From the NCBI GenBank assembly GCA_963772375.1, contig CAVYXG010000004.1:595331-659330 (forward strand): 64,000 nt of DNA. The letters run 5' to 3'. Each line of letters starts with the position of its first letter. Position 1 is the stretch's first letter. The notes under the pieces were generated by a model that worked only from the letters and a program-made list of their open reading frames with translations, did not search any database and was not told the DNA's origin. This document shows positions 18,484-27,578 of the stretch, one piece after another. A program made the translations under genes and the position numbers. The DNA comes from DATBHM01 sp963772375 (GTDB lineage Bacteria > Actinomycetota > UBA4738 > JACQTL01).

Positions 18484-19821
18484 ATGGAGCGGGGTGTCGC
18501 CCAGGGCATGCTTCGGGACGGGAACCGGCGACGCGTCCTGGTTCTCCTCCAGCAGCACGGCGCCATGACCCGCGCCCAGCTCGCTCGCCAGGCCCTGCTG
18601 TCCCGATCGACCGTCTCCAACATCGTCGGGGACCTCGTGAGGGCGGGTCTCGTCAGGGAGATCGACGAACCGTCCAGGTCCCGCCGGCCGGCCCAGTCCG
18701 GTCGACCGGGCGCCCTTCTCGGCCTGAATCCCGCCGCCGGCGCGGCCATCGGGATCGACGTCGATCATCAGCGCCTCCGCGTGGTCGTTGCGGACCTCGC
18801 GCACACGGTGCTCGCCGAGGCCGAGCATCGGCTGGAGGCCGACCACGACGCGTGGGAGGCAATGAGCGTCGCCGCGGAGTTCGTCGACCGGGTCGTCGAT
18901 CAGGCCGGAGTCCGGCGCGAGCGCGTCATGGGGGTCGGCATGGCCCTGGCCGGACCGATCGAGATCGCCAAAGGCAAGGTCCATCCGTCGAGCATCTCCC
19001 CGAGCTGGGTCGAGCTCGAGGATCCGGCCCGGGAGATGTCCGAACGTCTCGGCCTCCCCGTCTACCTCGACAACGACGCCAATCTCGGGGCTCTGGCCGA
19101 GATCATGTGGGGCGCCGGCATCGGTGTTGGCGAGGGCGCCTACATCAAGATCGGAACGGGGATCGGCGCCGGGCTCGTGATCGACGGCCAGATCTATCGG
19201 GGAGCGTTGGGGACCGCCGGCGAGATCGGCCACACCACCATGGTCGAGGACGGCCCGGTGTGCCGCTGCGGCAACCGGGGCTGCCTGGAGCGCGTGGCGG
19301 GGATCCCGGCGCTGCTCGAGAGCCTTCGGGGGAGTCATGGCGCCGGCCTCACCATGCAGGACCTGTTCGACCTGGCCCTGTCCGGGGACGCGGGGTGCCG
19401 GCGGGTCATCGCCGATGCGGGTCGTTCGATCGGCGTCGCGGTGGCCAACCTCTGCAACCTGTTGAATCCGCAGCTCGTGATCGTCGGTGGTCCGCTGGCC
19501 ATCACGGGCGACATCCTGCTGGGCCCACTCGAGGCCTCGTTCGCGCGGTGCGCACTGCCCGCCGTCGGCGCCACGACCGGGCTCGTGGCGGGAACCCTCG
19601 GCGACCGGGCCACCGCGCTGGGGGCGGTCGGTCTCGTACTCCACGAGGCGGAGCCCCTGACCCCGGCGGCGAGGGACGTGGTGATAGTGGACCGGGCCCG
19701 GCTCCCCCCTCGATCCGGCAATCCCGGGGTCGGCGTCCGGCCGAGGGCGAGGAGGAACACGGAAGGACATGGAGGTGATGGCCGAACAAGGGTGGCGAAC
19801 TCGGTCGGTGGTATCTCATGA
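18484..19821 (+). CDS. ROK family transcriptional regulator (XylR/NagC-like)
   Basis: A 445-residue protein. Residues about 10-70 are a winged helix-turn-helix (QHGAMTRAQLARQALLSRST). Residues about 85-390 are a ROK sugar-kinase-like domain with the glycine-rich IKIGTGIGAGLVIDG and the zinc motif CRCGNRGCLE. The last 50 residues are a less conserved, polar extension. ROK regulators usually repress sugar uptake and are released by the sugar; the pentose-type ABC genes follow 32 bases downstream on the same strand. ATG 18484 gives the full DNA-binding domain; ATG 18508 is an alternative. Confidence 0.9.
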   Translation: MERGVAQGMLRDGNRRRVLVLLQQHGAMTRAQLARQALLSRSTVSNIVGDLVRAGLVREIDEPSRSRRPAQSGRPGALLGLNPAAGAAIGIDVDHQRLRVVVADLAHTVLAEAEHRLEADHDAWEAMSVAAEFVDRVVDQAGVRRERVMGVGMALAGPIEIAKGKVHPSSISPSWVELEDPAREMSERLGLPVYLDNDANLGALAEIMWGAGIGVGEGAYIKIGTGIGAGLVIDGQIYRGALGTAGEIGHTTMVEDGPVCRCGNRGCLERVAGIPALLESLRGSHGAGLTMQDLFDLALSGDAGCRRVIADAGRSIGVAVANLCNLLNPQLVIVGGPLAITGDILLGPLEASFARCALPAVGATTGLVAGTLGDRATALGAVGLVLHEAEPLTPAARDVVIVDRARLPPRSGNPGVGVRPRARRNTEGHGGDGRTRVANSVGGIS

Positions 19822-19853
19822 TGGCTGAACAACGGCACGAAAGGGGAGGTGTT

Positions 19854-21173
19854 ATGCAGCTGAACAGGCTGATGTCCGTGCGGGTCGCACTGGGCGTCGC
19901 GGTCGTCGTGCTGATCGCGGCGGCGTGCAGCAAGAACACGCCGTCGACCACCGGGGCGACCACGGGGTCCACCACCGGGACGACCACGGGGTCCACCACG
20001 GGGTCCACCTCGGGGGCGACCTCGGGCAGCTCGCAGGTCCCGGCCGTCGGCGTCGATGACTTCACCAGTGACATCGCGACGACGATGGCGAAGTTCAAGG
20101 CGTTGGCCGCAGCCGCCACCAAGGGAGCGAACAGCCTGCAGGTGGGGGTCATCCTTCCGGACACCACGTCCTCGACGCGGTACACCGACTTCGACGCCCC
20201 GCTGCTGAAGCAGGCGTTCGAGGCGGCCGGGTACACGGATTCCCAGTTCAAGATCGACAACGCCCAGGGCAGCGACCAGACCGAGCTCTCCGACGCCACG
20301 GCCGACATCAACGCGGGCGCGAAGGTCCTGGTCGTCGACCCGCTCGACGGTCCCACCGGCGTCGCGGTCGCCAAGCTCGCGGAGTCCAAGGGCGTCCAGC
20401 TGATCGCGTACGACCGGGCGATCTTCGAGGGCGGGACCTACTACGTCAGCTTCGACAACGAGAAGGTCGGCGAGCTCATCGGGACCGGGTTCATGGACTG
20501 CGTCAAGTCCTGGAACATCTCGAAGCCGCAGGTGTACGTGCTCAACGGCGGGGAGGACACCGACCCGAACGCGATCTCGTTCGCAACGGGCTACAACAAG
20601 GTCGTGTGGGGCCAGGCGGCCAAGACGGTCGCCTCCGGCGCGACGAACAGCGCGGGCATGAAGCTGGTGGACGAGAACTTCGCCCCGGGCTGGGACAACA
20701 CCAAGGGCGGCACGATCTTCCAGCAGGCCTTCACGGCCCACCCGGAGATCAACGCCACGATCGAAGCGAACGACGGGCTGGCCAACTCCGTCATCACGGT
20801 CCTGAAGGGGTCCGGCGTCAAGGCCAAGAGTGTCCCCACCACCGGGCAGGACGCCACGGCGCAGGGCATGGCCTGGATCCTCCAGGACTTCCAGTGCGGC
20901 TCGGTGTACAAGCCGATCTACCTGGAAGCCCAGGACGCGGTCGCGCTCGCGACCATCCTGCTGGCGGGGGCCACGCCGCCTGCGGCGCTCGTCAACTCGA
21001 CGACGGTGAACCCGGACGACTCGAGCCAGTCGCAGCCGGCTTCCCTGCTGACCCCGCTGTGGGTCGACAAGTCGAACATGGAGGACACCGTCGTCAAGGA
21101 CGGCTTCGACAGTGCCAAGGACATCTGCGCGCTGGCGGGGCAGGACGTCTGCCAGGCGAACGGGATCTCCTGA
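19854..21173 (+). CDS. Sugar ABC transporter substrate-binding lipoprotein, XylF-like
   Basis: A 439-residue exported protein. A signal peptide ends in a lipobox (LIAAAC, Cys about residue 24), followed by a Thr/Gly/Ser repeat linker. The core is close to D-xylose-binding XylF: AYDRAIFEGGTYYVSFDNEK, VYKPIYLEAQ and LLTPLWVDKSN...DTVVKDGF. It would capture a pentose outside the membrane and deliver it to the permeases downstream. ATG 19854 was chosen because AGGGGAGG lies just before it; an upstream ATG at 19821 would add a non-signal leader. The exact sugar is unproven, and no xylose catabolic genes are seen here. Confidence 0.88.
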   Translation: MQLNRLMSVRVALGVAVVVLIAAACSKNTPSTTGATTGSTTGTTTGSTTGSTSGATSGSSQVPAVGVDDFTSDIATTMAKFKALAAAATKGANSLQVGVILPDTTSSTRYTDFDAPLLKQAFEAAGYTDSQFKIDNAQGSDQTELSDATADINAGAKVLVVDPLDGPTGVAVAKLAESKGVQLIAYDRAIFEGGTYYVSFDNEKVGELIGTGFMDCVKSWNISKPQVYVLNGGEDTDPNAISFATGYNKVVWGQAAKTVASGATNSAGMKLVDENFAPGWDNTKGGTIFQQAFTAHPEINATIEANDGLANSVITVLKGSGVKAKSVPTTGQDATAQGMAWILQDFQCGSVYKPIYLEAQDAVALATILLAGATPPAALVNSTTVNPDDSSQSQPASLLTPLWVDKSNMEDTVVKDGFDSAKDICALAGQDVCQANGIS

Positions 21174-21289
21174 TCCGGTAGTCAACAGATCACGACAGCG
21201 CGTTCCCGGGCGCGCCGGCGGGACGACCGAAAGGGTCCGTCCCGCCGGCCGCCCGGAACCGCGACCAGGACTAGGATCGACGGGCGGAC

Positions 21290-22111
21290 ATGGACGCGGA
21301 CCCCGAACCCACCGAACCCGAACGCGCTGCGAGCCCCGACGGCGGCGGCGCGCTGCTCCGACTGCGGAGCATCGACAAGCACTTCGGCCCGGTGCAGGCG
21401 CTGACCAAGGTCGACCTGGACCTGCCAGCCGGGATGGTCACGGGCCTCTGCGGGGACAACGGGGCCGGGAAGTCGGTGCTCACCCGCACCGTCGCGGGCG
21501 TCGAGCAGCCGGACCGCGGCCAGATCTTCTTCGACGGCAGACAGGTGCACATCCACAGCCCGCGCGATGCCTCTGCCCTGGGGATCGAGACGATCTACCA
21601 GGACCTCGCGCTGGCGGACAACCTCGACATCGTCCAGAACATGTTCCTCGGGCGCGAACGCCTCCGGCGGGGCATGCTCGACGAGGACTCCATGGAGCGA
21701 ACGGCGGCCGAGACGCTCAGCAGCCTGCGGGTCACGACCGTTCGGTCCATCCGGCAGCCCGTCGCGTCGCTCTCCGGCGGCCAGCGGCAGTCGGTCGCGG
21801 TGGCAAAGGCCGTCATGTGGAACTCGAAGGTCGTGCTGCTCGACGAGCCGACCGCCGCCCTCGGCGTCAACCAGACCAGGATGGTGCTCGACCTGGTCAA
21901 GCGGCTGCGCGACCAGGGGCTCGCCGTGATGATCGTCTCCCACAACCTGAACGACGTGTTCGAGGTGGCCGACCGCATCGCGGTGCTCCACCTGGGCAAG
22001 ATGGCCGCCGAGGGCCCGGCCGGGCAGTTCGACCGGCAGAGCGTCGTCGAGTACATGACCACGGGGCGGGCGGGCGGCGCGCCCTCGTCGAACGGCGGAG
22101 CGGGGGCCTGA
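21290..22111 (+). CDS. Sugar ABC transporter ATP-binding protein (single ABC domain)
   Basis: A 273-residue ATPase with Walker A GDNGAGKS, Q-loop IYQD, signature LSGGQRQ, Walker B VVLLDEP and the switch histidine in IVSHN. XylG and RbsA proteins usually contain two fused ABC domains of about 500 residues; this has only one, as in the FrcA-type subgroup, so it presumably works as a homodimer. It lies between the binding protein and two permease genes in one operon. Confidence 0.9.
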   Translation: MDADPEPTEPERAASPDGGGALLRLRSIDKHFGPVQALTKVDLDLPAGMVTGLCGDNGAGKSVLTRTVAGVEQPDRGQIFFDGRQVHIHSPRDASALGIETIYQDLALADNLDIVQNMFLGRERLRRGMLDEDSMERTAAETLSSLRVTTVRSIRQPVASLSGGQRQSVAVAKAVMWNSKVVLLDEPTAALGVNQTRMVLDLVKRLRDQGLAVMIVSHNLNDVFEVADRIAVLHLGKMAAEGPAGQFDRQSVVEYMTTGRAGGAPSSNGGAGA

Positions 22112-22116
22112 ACCGG

Positions 22117-23499
22117 ATGCCGCCTGCGGTCGACGACGGCGAAACGTCCGAGCCCGGCGAAGCGTCAGGCGCCGTCGCGGTCGAGACCGAACCCGATCCC
22201 ACCGCGGCCGAGGTCACGGCCGAGGTTCCGCCGGAGGTCGTCGCCAACTCGCTCGGCCAGTACCTCCGGGGGTGGTGGCTGCGCCTGCGCAGCGGCGACA
22301 GCGGGGTCGTCCCCGTGCTCGTCGCAATGGTGGTCGTGGCTGTCCTGTTCGAGATCGTCACGCCGCAGCACTCGTTCCTGCGCCCGAGCAACCTCGTCTA
22401 CATCTTCTCGCTCTCCACCATCTACATGGTGCTTGCCATCGCGGAGATCGTGGTGCTCCTGCTGGGTGAGATCGACCTGTCCATCGGGTCGGTGGCGCTG
22501 CTCGGCGGCGTCATCGGATTCAAGCTCGTCCAGACGCCCGACCCCGGGTTCCCCTGGTGGCTGGCGATCCTCTTGGCGCTCGTCGGCTGTGCCGCCGCGG
22601 GCGCGCTCCAGGGGGCCATCGTCGCGCTCCTGCGGATCCCGTCGTTCATCGTGACCCTCGCCGGGTTCCTGTTCTTCCGGGGGCTGGTGGTGCTCCTCCT
22701 CGGCGGCGCGGACGCCTCGGTGGGAGTGAGCCAGGGAGTGCCGAACCAGACGGTGATCTACGACCTGGTCCAGGGGGTGCTCACGCCGGCCGCCAGCTGG
22801 ATCCTCACGGGGATCCTGGTGGTGGCCGTCGGCGTGTGGCTGTGGCGCCGCGCGTCGAGCCGTCGCCGGAGCGGCCTGGTGGCCCCCCCGGCGAGCCTCA
22901 CCGTGATCCGCATCGTCGTCATCGCTGCGGTGGCGATCGGGGTGGTCCTGATCTGCGTCAAGAACCGTGGCACACCGCTGTTGTCGATCGAGGGGATCCC
23001 CTGGGTGATCCCGATCGTGCTCGCCATCCTCGGCGTGTGGACGTTCATCACCACCAGGATCCGCTTCGGCCGCTACGTCTACGCGGTGGGCGGGAACCCG
23101 GAGGCGGCGCGCCGGGCCGGTGTCAGCCTCGTCCGAATCCGCGTCACCGCCTTCGCCCTGTGCTCCGCGACCGCGGGCTTCGGCGGGATCCTGCTTGGCT
23201 CGTTCTTCCTCGGGCAGTACAGCACGAACCTCGCGGACCCCGGCCAGCTGGTGCTGTACGCGGTCGCTGCGGCCGTCATCGGGGGGACGAGCCTGTTCGG
23301 CGGTCGGGGCAAGCCCCTGCACGGCATGCTCGGGGGGCTCCTCATCGGCGCGATCGCCTACGGCGTCTCGCTCCTGTCCCTGGGGTCCCTCTCCACCCCG
23401 CTGCAGTACATCATCCCGGGAGCCGTGCTCCTGATCGCGGTGGCCGTGGACGTGCTCTCGCGGCCGAGCGCCAGGTCCGGGCAGGCCCGCCGTGCCTGA
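22117..23499 (+). CDS. Sugar ABC transporter permease 1 (XylH-like)
   Basis: A 460-residue membrane protein with an acidic N-terminal extension of about 50 residues and roughly 10 membrane segments. Family signatures are EIVVLLLGEIDLSIGSVALL and the cytoplasmic loop YAVGGNPEAARRAGVS, followed by VIGGTSLFGGRGK. A basic WRRASSRRRSG loop sits between the two halves, as in XylH. ATG 22117 lies 5 bases after the ATPase stop. The downstream gene overlaps it by 8 bases and is a paralogue, so the channel may be a heterodimer. Confidence 0.88.
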   Translation: MPPAVDDGETSEPGEASGAVAVETEPDPTAAEVTAEVPPEVVANSLGQYLRGWWLRLRSGDSGVVPVLVAMVVVAVLFEIVTPQHSFLRPSNLVYIFSLSTIYMVLAIAEIVVLLLGEIDLSIGSVALLGGVIGFKLVQTPDPGFPWWLAILLALVGCAAAGALQGAIVALLRIPSFIVTLAGFLFFRGLVVLLLGGADASVGVSQGVPNQTVIYDLVQGVLTPAASWILTGILVVAVGVWLWRRASSRRRSGLVAPPASLTVIRIVVIAAVAIGVVLICVKNRGTPLLSIEGIPWVIPIVLAILGVWTFITTRIRFGRYVYAVGGNPEAARRAGVSLVRIRVTAFALCSATAGFGGILLGSFFLGQYSTNLADPGQLVLYAVAAAVIGGTSLFGGRGKPLHGMLGGLLIGAIAYGVSLLSLGSLSTPLQYIIPGAVLLIAVAVDVLSRPSARSGQARRA

Positions 23500-24796
23500 T
23501 CCCGGAGGGGGCGCGCCGGCGGCGGTCCGGGACCCCGACGTCCCCGACGTCGCCGCGACCGAGGTCCCTCCCGAGCTCGTCGCCACCACGCTCGGGCAGT
23601 ACCTCCGGGCCTGGTGGGCCCGGGTCCGGGGCGGCGACGCCGGCATCCTCCCGGTCCTGCTCGCGCTGATCGTCGTCTTCGTGACCTTCCAGTTCCTCAA
23701 CTCGAAGTTCCTCAGCGCGGAGAACCTGGTCAACCTGCTCGAGCAGAGCACGGTCTACATGGTGCTCGCGATGGCCGAGATCTTCGTGCTGCTGCTCGCG
23801 GAGATCGATCTGTCGGTCGGGCTCGTGATGGCGCTCTCGGCCGTCGTCGTCGCCCAGATGGTGCAGCCGGGGAGCCCCGGGTTCCCGTGGTGGCTCGCCA
23901 TCCTGGCGGCCGTCGGGGCGTCGGCCGCGATCGGTGCGATCCAGGGCACGCTCGTCGCCCGGCTGCGGATGCCCTCGTTCATCGTCACGCTCGGCAGCCT
24001 GCTGATCCTCGAGGGCGTCGGGATCATCGTGCTGGGCGGTTCGCTGGCCAGCATCGGGAACTCCCACGTCCCCGCCGAGGTGACGATCTACAACATCTTC
24101 CACAGCCAGTTCGCTCCGGTGGCCGGCTGGATCCTGCTCGCGGCGGTGATCGGCATCTGGGGGGGGTTCTCGTGGCGCCGCGACGCCCGGCGCCGCCGCG
24201 AGGGCCTCGCCGCCCCGCCCGCGAGCCTCACGATCGGCAAGATCGTGCTCGCCGCCGTGGCCGGCGCCGTGGTCGTGATCATCTGCAACACGAACCGGGC
24301 CCACCAGGGCGTCATCGAGGGGGTCCCCTACATCATCCCGATCGTGCTGGTGGTGCTGGGCCTGTCGACGTTCCTGCTGCAGCGCCTACGGTTCGGCCGC
24401 TACATCTACGCGATCGGCGGGAACCCGGAGGCCGCGCGCCGAGCCGGGGTCAGCCTGCCGCGGGTCCGGACCGGGGCCTTCGTGCTCGCGGCGACCGTCT
24501 CGGGGATCGCCGGGGTGCTGTTCGCGTCGTGGCAGGTGTCGCTGACCACCAACATCATCAAGACGGCCAACAGCTACGTGCTGCTCGCCGTCGCCGCGGC
24601 CGTGATCGGCGGGACCAGCCTGTTCGGCGGCCGGGGCAAGACGATCCACGGCGTGCTCGGCGGCCTCGTGATCGGGGCCATCTACAACGGCCTGTACCTG
24701 ATGAGCGTCCCCAGCGAGTGGATCGACATCGTGGTCGCGGGCGTGCTCCTCGCCGCGGCCGTCATCGACGTCCTGTCGCGCCGGGCCGCGCGGTAA
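23492..24796 (+). CDS. Sugar ABC transporter permease 2 (XylH-like paralogue)
   Basis: A 434-residue paralogue of the preceding permease with the same N-terminal module (EVPPELVATTLGQYLRAWWA), loop YAIGGNPEAARRAGVS and VIGGTSLFGGRGK. The GTG start overlaps the preceding gene by 8 bases. The strong similarity over the full length points to tandem duplication. It is the last gene of the plus-strand cassette and ends at a terminator-like hairpin facing rplQ. Confidence 0.88.
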   Translation: MPDPGGGAPAAVRDPDVPDVAATEVPPELVATTLGQYLRAWWARVRGGDAGILPVLLALIVVFVTFQFLNSKFLSAENLVNLLEQSTVYMVLAMAEIFVLLLAEIDLSVGLVMALSAVVVAQMVQPGSPGFPWWLAILAAVGASAAIGAIQGTLVARLRMPSFIVTLGSLLILEGVGIIVLGGSLASIGNSHVPAEVTIYNIFHSQFAPVAGWILLAAVIGIWGGFSWRRDARRRREGLAAPPASLTIGKIVLAAVAGAVVVIICNTNRAHQGVIEGVPYIIPIVLVVLGLSTFLLQRLRFGRYIYAIGGNPEAARRAGVSLPRVRTGAFVLAATVSGIAGVLFASWQVSLTTNIIKTANSYVLLAVAAAVIGGTSLFGGRGKTIHGVLGGLVIGAIYNGLYLMSVPSEWIDIVVAGVLLAAAVIDVLSRRAAR

Positions 24797-24802
24797 CGCG
24801 AG

Positions 24803-24832
24803 AGCCCGGCGATCCCGAGGGACCGCCGGGCT
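24803..24832. terminator. Bidirectional terminator-like hairpin between the permease gene and rplQ
   Basis: A perfect 9-base stem, AGCCCGGCG/CGCCGGGCT, with a 12-base loop, located between convergent genes. There is no clear T-run on either side, so termination efficiency is uncertain. Confidence 0.55.
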
Positions 24833-24865
24833 TCGCCGATGCCCGGAAGCTCGACGAGCTCGGTG

Positions 24866-25231
24866 CTAGACCTCCGGTCGGTCGACCAGCTCGATGCGCG
24901 CCATCGGCGCCCCGTCTCCCTTGCGCTGACCGATCTTCAGGATCCGCGTGTACCCGCCGTTTCGCTCCGCGTACCGCGGCCCGATCTCCGCGAACAGCTT
25001 GTGCACGACGTCCCGGTCGGGCACGACCTTCAGCACCTCGCGCCGCGCCTGCACGTCGCCGCGCTTGGCGAACGTGATCAGCTTCTCGGCGTACGGACGG
25101 AGCATCTTGGCCTTGGCCTCGGTGGTCGTGATGGCCTCGTGCGTGAACAGCGCCGCGGCCTGCCCGGAGAGGAGGTGCCGCTGGTGCGCCGGCCCGCCGC
25201 CGAGGCGCGGCCCCTTCTTCGGCGTCGGCAT
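24866..25231 (-). CDS. rplQ: 50S ribosomal protein L17
   Basis: A 121-residue L17 with the typical N-terminus (GPRLGGGPAHQRHLLSGQAAAL), the central TTTEAKAKMLRPYAEKLIT and the C-terminal GGYTRILKIGQRKGDGAPMA. Its ATG overlaps the rpoA stop by one base, the usual rpoA-rplQ coupling. It is the end of the superoperon. Confidence 0.97.
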   Translation of the reverse strand: MPTPKKGPRLGGGPAHQRHLLSGQAAALFTHEAITTTEAKAKMLRPYAEKLITFAKRGDVQARREVLKVVPDRDVVHKLFAEIGPRYAERNGGYTRILKIGQRKGDGAPMARIELVDRPEV

Positions 25232-26163
25232 TACTCCTCCCGGAGCCCCAGCCCGAGCTCCTCGAGCTTGGCCTTGACCTCGTCGATGGACTTCTGGCCG
25301 AAGTTCCGGATGTCCATGAGCTCCTGCTCGGAGCGCTGGACCAGGTCGCCGACCGTGTTGATGCCCTCGCGCTTCAGGCAGTTGTAGGACCGGACCGACA
25401 GGTTCAGCTCCTCGATCGTGGTGGCCATCTCGCCGGAGAGCTCCGACTCGTCCTCGGCGGGGCCGATGGCGAGGCCCTGGCTCTCGGCCAGCTCGTGGAA
25501 CAGGTTCACCAGCTCGAGGAGCGTCGAACCGGCCGACGCCACGGCCTCGCGGGCCGTGATCGAGCCGTCGGTCTCGACGTCGAGGATCAGGCGGTCGCGG
25601 TCGGTCATCTGCTCGACGCGGGTGTTCTCGACCGCGTACGACACGCGGTGGACCGGCGAGAAGATCGAGTCGACCGGGATCACACCGATCGGGTCGCGGG
25701 GCTTCTTGTTCTTCTCGGCGGGGCGGTACCCGACGCCGCGCTCCACGACCATCTCCATCTCGAGCGTCGCGCCCTTGCCGAGCGTCGCGATGTGGAGGTC
25801 GGAGTTCAGGATCTCGACGCCCGCGGGGGGCGAGATGTCGCCGGCGGTGACGTCGCCGGGGCCCTTGGCCTTGAGGTACACGGTGGCCGGCTCGTCGAGC
25901 TCGGAGCGGAGCACGAGCTCCTTCAGGTTGAGGATCACGTCCGTGACGTCCTCGGTCACCTTCGGGATCGAGGCGAACTCGTGCAGCACGCCCTCGATGC
26001 GCACCGACGAGATGGCGGCGCCCGGGATGCTCGAGAGCAGCGTGCGGCGGAGCGAATTGCCCAGCGTGTAGCCGAATCCGGGCTCGAGCGGCTCGATGAT
26101 GAACTTCGACCGGGTCGGAGACACGGTGGTCTCCTGGATCTGTGGCCTGGCGACGATCAGCAC
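25231..26163 (-). CDS. rpoA: DNA-directed RNA polymerase subunit alpha
   Basis: A 310-residue alpha subunit. The N-terminal dimerisation domain shows EPLEPGFGYTLGNSLRRTLL; the C-terminal domain, from about residue 245, has the DNA/activator-contacting helix LNLSVRSYNCLKREGI and NFGQKSIDEV. Length is slightly short of the usual 330-350 because the acidic end is short. It follows rpsK directly (112 bases); rpsD, which separates them in many bacteria, is absent. Confidence 0.98.
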   Translation of the reverse strand: MLIVARPQIQETTVSPTRSKFIIEPLEPGFGYTLGNSLRRTLLSSIPGAAISSVRIEGVLHEFASIPKVTEDVTDVILNLKELVLRSELDEPATVYLKAKGPGDVTAGDISPPAGVEILNSDLHIATLGKGATLEMEMVVERGVGYRPAEKNKKPRDPIGVIPVDSIFSPVHRVSYAVENTRVEQMTDRDRLILDVETDGSITAREAVASAGSTLLELVNLFHELAESQGLAIGPAEDESELSGEMATTIEELNLSVRSYNCLKREGINTVGDLVQRSEQELMDIRNFGQKSIDEVKAKLEELGLGLREE

Positions 26164-26275
26164 TGCGATCTACCTCCTCGGCGGGGGATCATCCATTTCT
26201 GCCCCGCCCTGCATTCGTTTCCGCCCCGGTCGCGCGAGCGCGCGTCCGGGGATCCTGCGGTGCGCGCGGCGTCCG

Positions 26276-26668
26276 CTAGACGCGGCGGCGCTTGCGCGGC
26301 CGGCAGCCGTTGTGCGGCACCGGCGTGACGTCCTGGATGCCGACGACCTCGAGGCCGGCGGCGGCGAGCGACCGGATGGCCGTCTCGCGGCCCGAGCCCG
26401 GGCCCTTGACGTAGACGTCGACCTTCTGGAGGCCGTGCTCCTGCGCCCGGCGCGCGGCGGCCTCGGCGGCGAGCTGCGCGGCGAACGGGGTGGACTTGCG
26501 GGAGCCCTTGAACCCGACGTTGCCGGCGCTCGCCCACGACAGGGTGTTCCCCTGCCCGTCGGTGATCGTGACGATCGTGTTGTTGAACGTCGACTTGATG
26601 TGGGCCTGGCCGTGGACCACGTTCTTCTTCTCGCGCCTGCGCGCCTTCTTCGCCTTGGGCTTCGCCAC
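26276..26668 (-). CDS. rpsK: 30S ribosomal protein S11
   Basis: A 130-residue S11 with HIKSTFNNTIVTITDGQGN, SAGNVGFKGSRKSTPFAAQ and the conserved end DVTPVPHNGCRPRKRRRV. It lies 3 bases behind rpsM. Confidence 0.98.
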   Translation of the reverse strand: MAKPKAKKARRREKKNVVHGQAHIKSTFNNTIVTITDGQGNTLSWASAGNVGFKGSRKSTPFAAQLAAEAAARRAQEHGLQKVDVYVKGPGSGRETAIRSLAAAGLEVVGIQDVTPVPHNGCRPRKRRRV

Positions 26669-26671
26669 GGC

Positions 26672-27049
26672 CTACTTCCCCTTCTTCCGCTTCACGCCGA
26701 CGGTCTTCTTCGGGCCCTTGCGGGTCCGGGCGTTTGTGTGGGTGCGCTGTCCGTGAACCGGGAGCGAACGGCGGTGCCGGAGCCCCTGGTAGCAGCCGAT
26801 CTCGATCTTGCGCTTGATGTCCTGCGCCACGTCGCGGCGGAGGTCGCCCTCGACCTTGAAGTTCCGGTCGATGTAGTCGCGGATCCGGACGACCTCCTCC
26901 TCGGACAGGTCCCGCACCTTCGTCGCCGGGTCGACCCGGGCGCCCTGGACGGTCAGCACCGACCGCTGGAGGCCGATGCCGTAGATGTAGCGGAGCGCGA
27001 TGTCCACCCGCTTGTCGCGGGGAAGGTCGACGCCTGCGATTCGTGCCAC
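26672..27049 (-). CDS. rpsM: 30S ribosomal protein S13
   Basis: A 125-residue S13 starting MARIAGVDLPRDKRV, with IYGIG, LRRDVAQDIKRKIEIGCYQG and the basic tail HTNARTRKGPKK. It follows rpmJ by 13 bases. Confidence 0.98.
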   Translation of the reverse strand: MARIAGVDLPRDKRVDIALRYIYGIGLQRSVLTVQGARVDPATKVRDLSEEEVVRIRDYIDRNFKVEGDLRRDVAQDIKRKIEIGCYQGLRHRRSLPVHGQRTHTNARTRKGPKKTVGVKRKKGK

Positions 27050-27062
27050 TTCGCGTCCCCCC

Positions 27063-27179
27063 TTAGCCCTGGCGCTGCTTGTGCCGCGGGTTGTTCGAGC
27101 AGATCACGAGCACGCGGCCGCGGCGCCGGATGATCTTGCACCGGTCGCACACCTTCTTGACCGACGGCCGTACCTTCAT
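27063..27179 (-). CDS. rpmJ: 50S ribosomal protein L36, zinc-binding type
   Basis: A 38-residue gene, read as MKVRPSVKKVCDRCKIIRR and onward to CSNNPRHKQRQG. The pattern C-X2-C ... C ... H marks the zinc-containing form. It sits between infA and rpsM, its standard place, 38 bases after infA. Confidence 0.97.
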   Translation of the reverse strand: MKVRPSVKKVCDRCKIIRRRGRVLVICSNNPRHKQRQG

Positions 27180-27217
27180 CTGCTCCAGTCCTTCTCGTTC
27201 GTGAGCGGCCCTACAGG

Positions 27218-27436
27218 TTACCTGTACCGGTACACGATGCGCCCCCGCGTCAGGTCGTACGGCGAGAGCTCCACCAGGACCCGGTCCCCCGGGAGGATCC
27301 GGATGTAGTGCATCCGCATCTTGCCCGAGATGTGGGCCAGCACCCTGTGCCCGTTGTCCAGCTCCACACGGAACATGGCATTCGGGAGCGGCTCGACCAC
27401 CGCTCCCTCGACCTCGATCGCGTCCTTCTTCGCCAC
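27218..27436 (-). CDS. infA: Translation initiation factor IF-1
   Basis: A 72-residue S1/OB-fold protein (MAKKDAIEVEGAVVEPLPN, HISGKMRMHYIRILPGDRV, SPYDLTRGRIVYRYR). GTG start. Normally infA follows map directly; here about 2.3 kb carrying two unrelated genes lies upstream, so a fresh promoter is likely. Confidence 0.98.
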   Translation of the reverse strand: MAKKDAIEVEGAVVEPLPNAMFRVELDNGHRVLAHISGKMRMHYIRILPGDRVLVELSPYDLTRGRIVYRYR

Positions 27437-27529
27437 GCTCCAGTGCTACTTTCGTCCGCGAAACATGCCCGCCCCGGCCTTGAAGAGTTGGGACGAGCCG
27501 AAAACGGCCCCGGATGAGGCCGAACGCAC

Positions 27530-27535
27530 AGTGTA
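27530..27535 (-). promoter_or_regulatory. Possible -10 element for infA and downstream genes
   Basis: TACACT on the minus strand with TGGTCA 18 bases upstream, about 95 bases before infA. Expected because two unrelated genes cut infA off from map, but the match is only moderate. Confidence 0.35.
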
Positions 27536-27578
27536 CAGGCGGTCCGGTCGGAATGACCAGCAGTCGGGGGCCGGGAGA

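Noticed and set aside
19925..20030. Short tandem DNA repeats in the XylF-like gene
   Set aside because: They code the Thr/Gly/Ser-rich linker behind a lipoprotein signal, a common feature; not a separate element.
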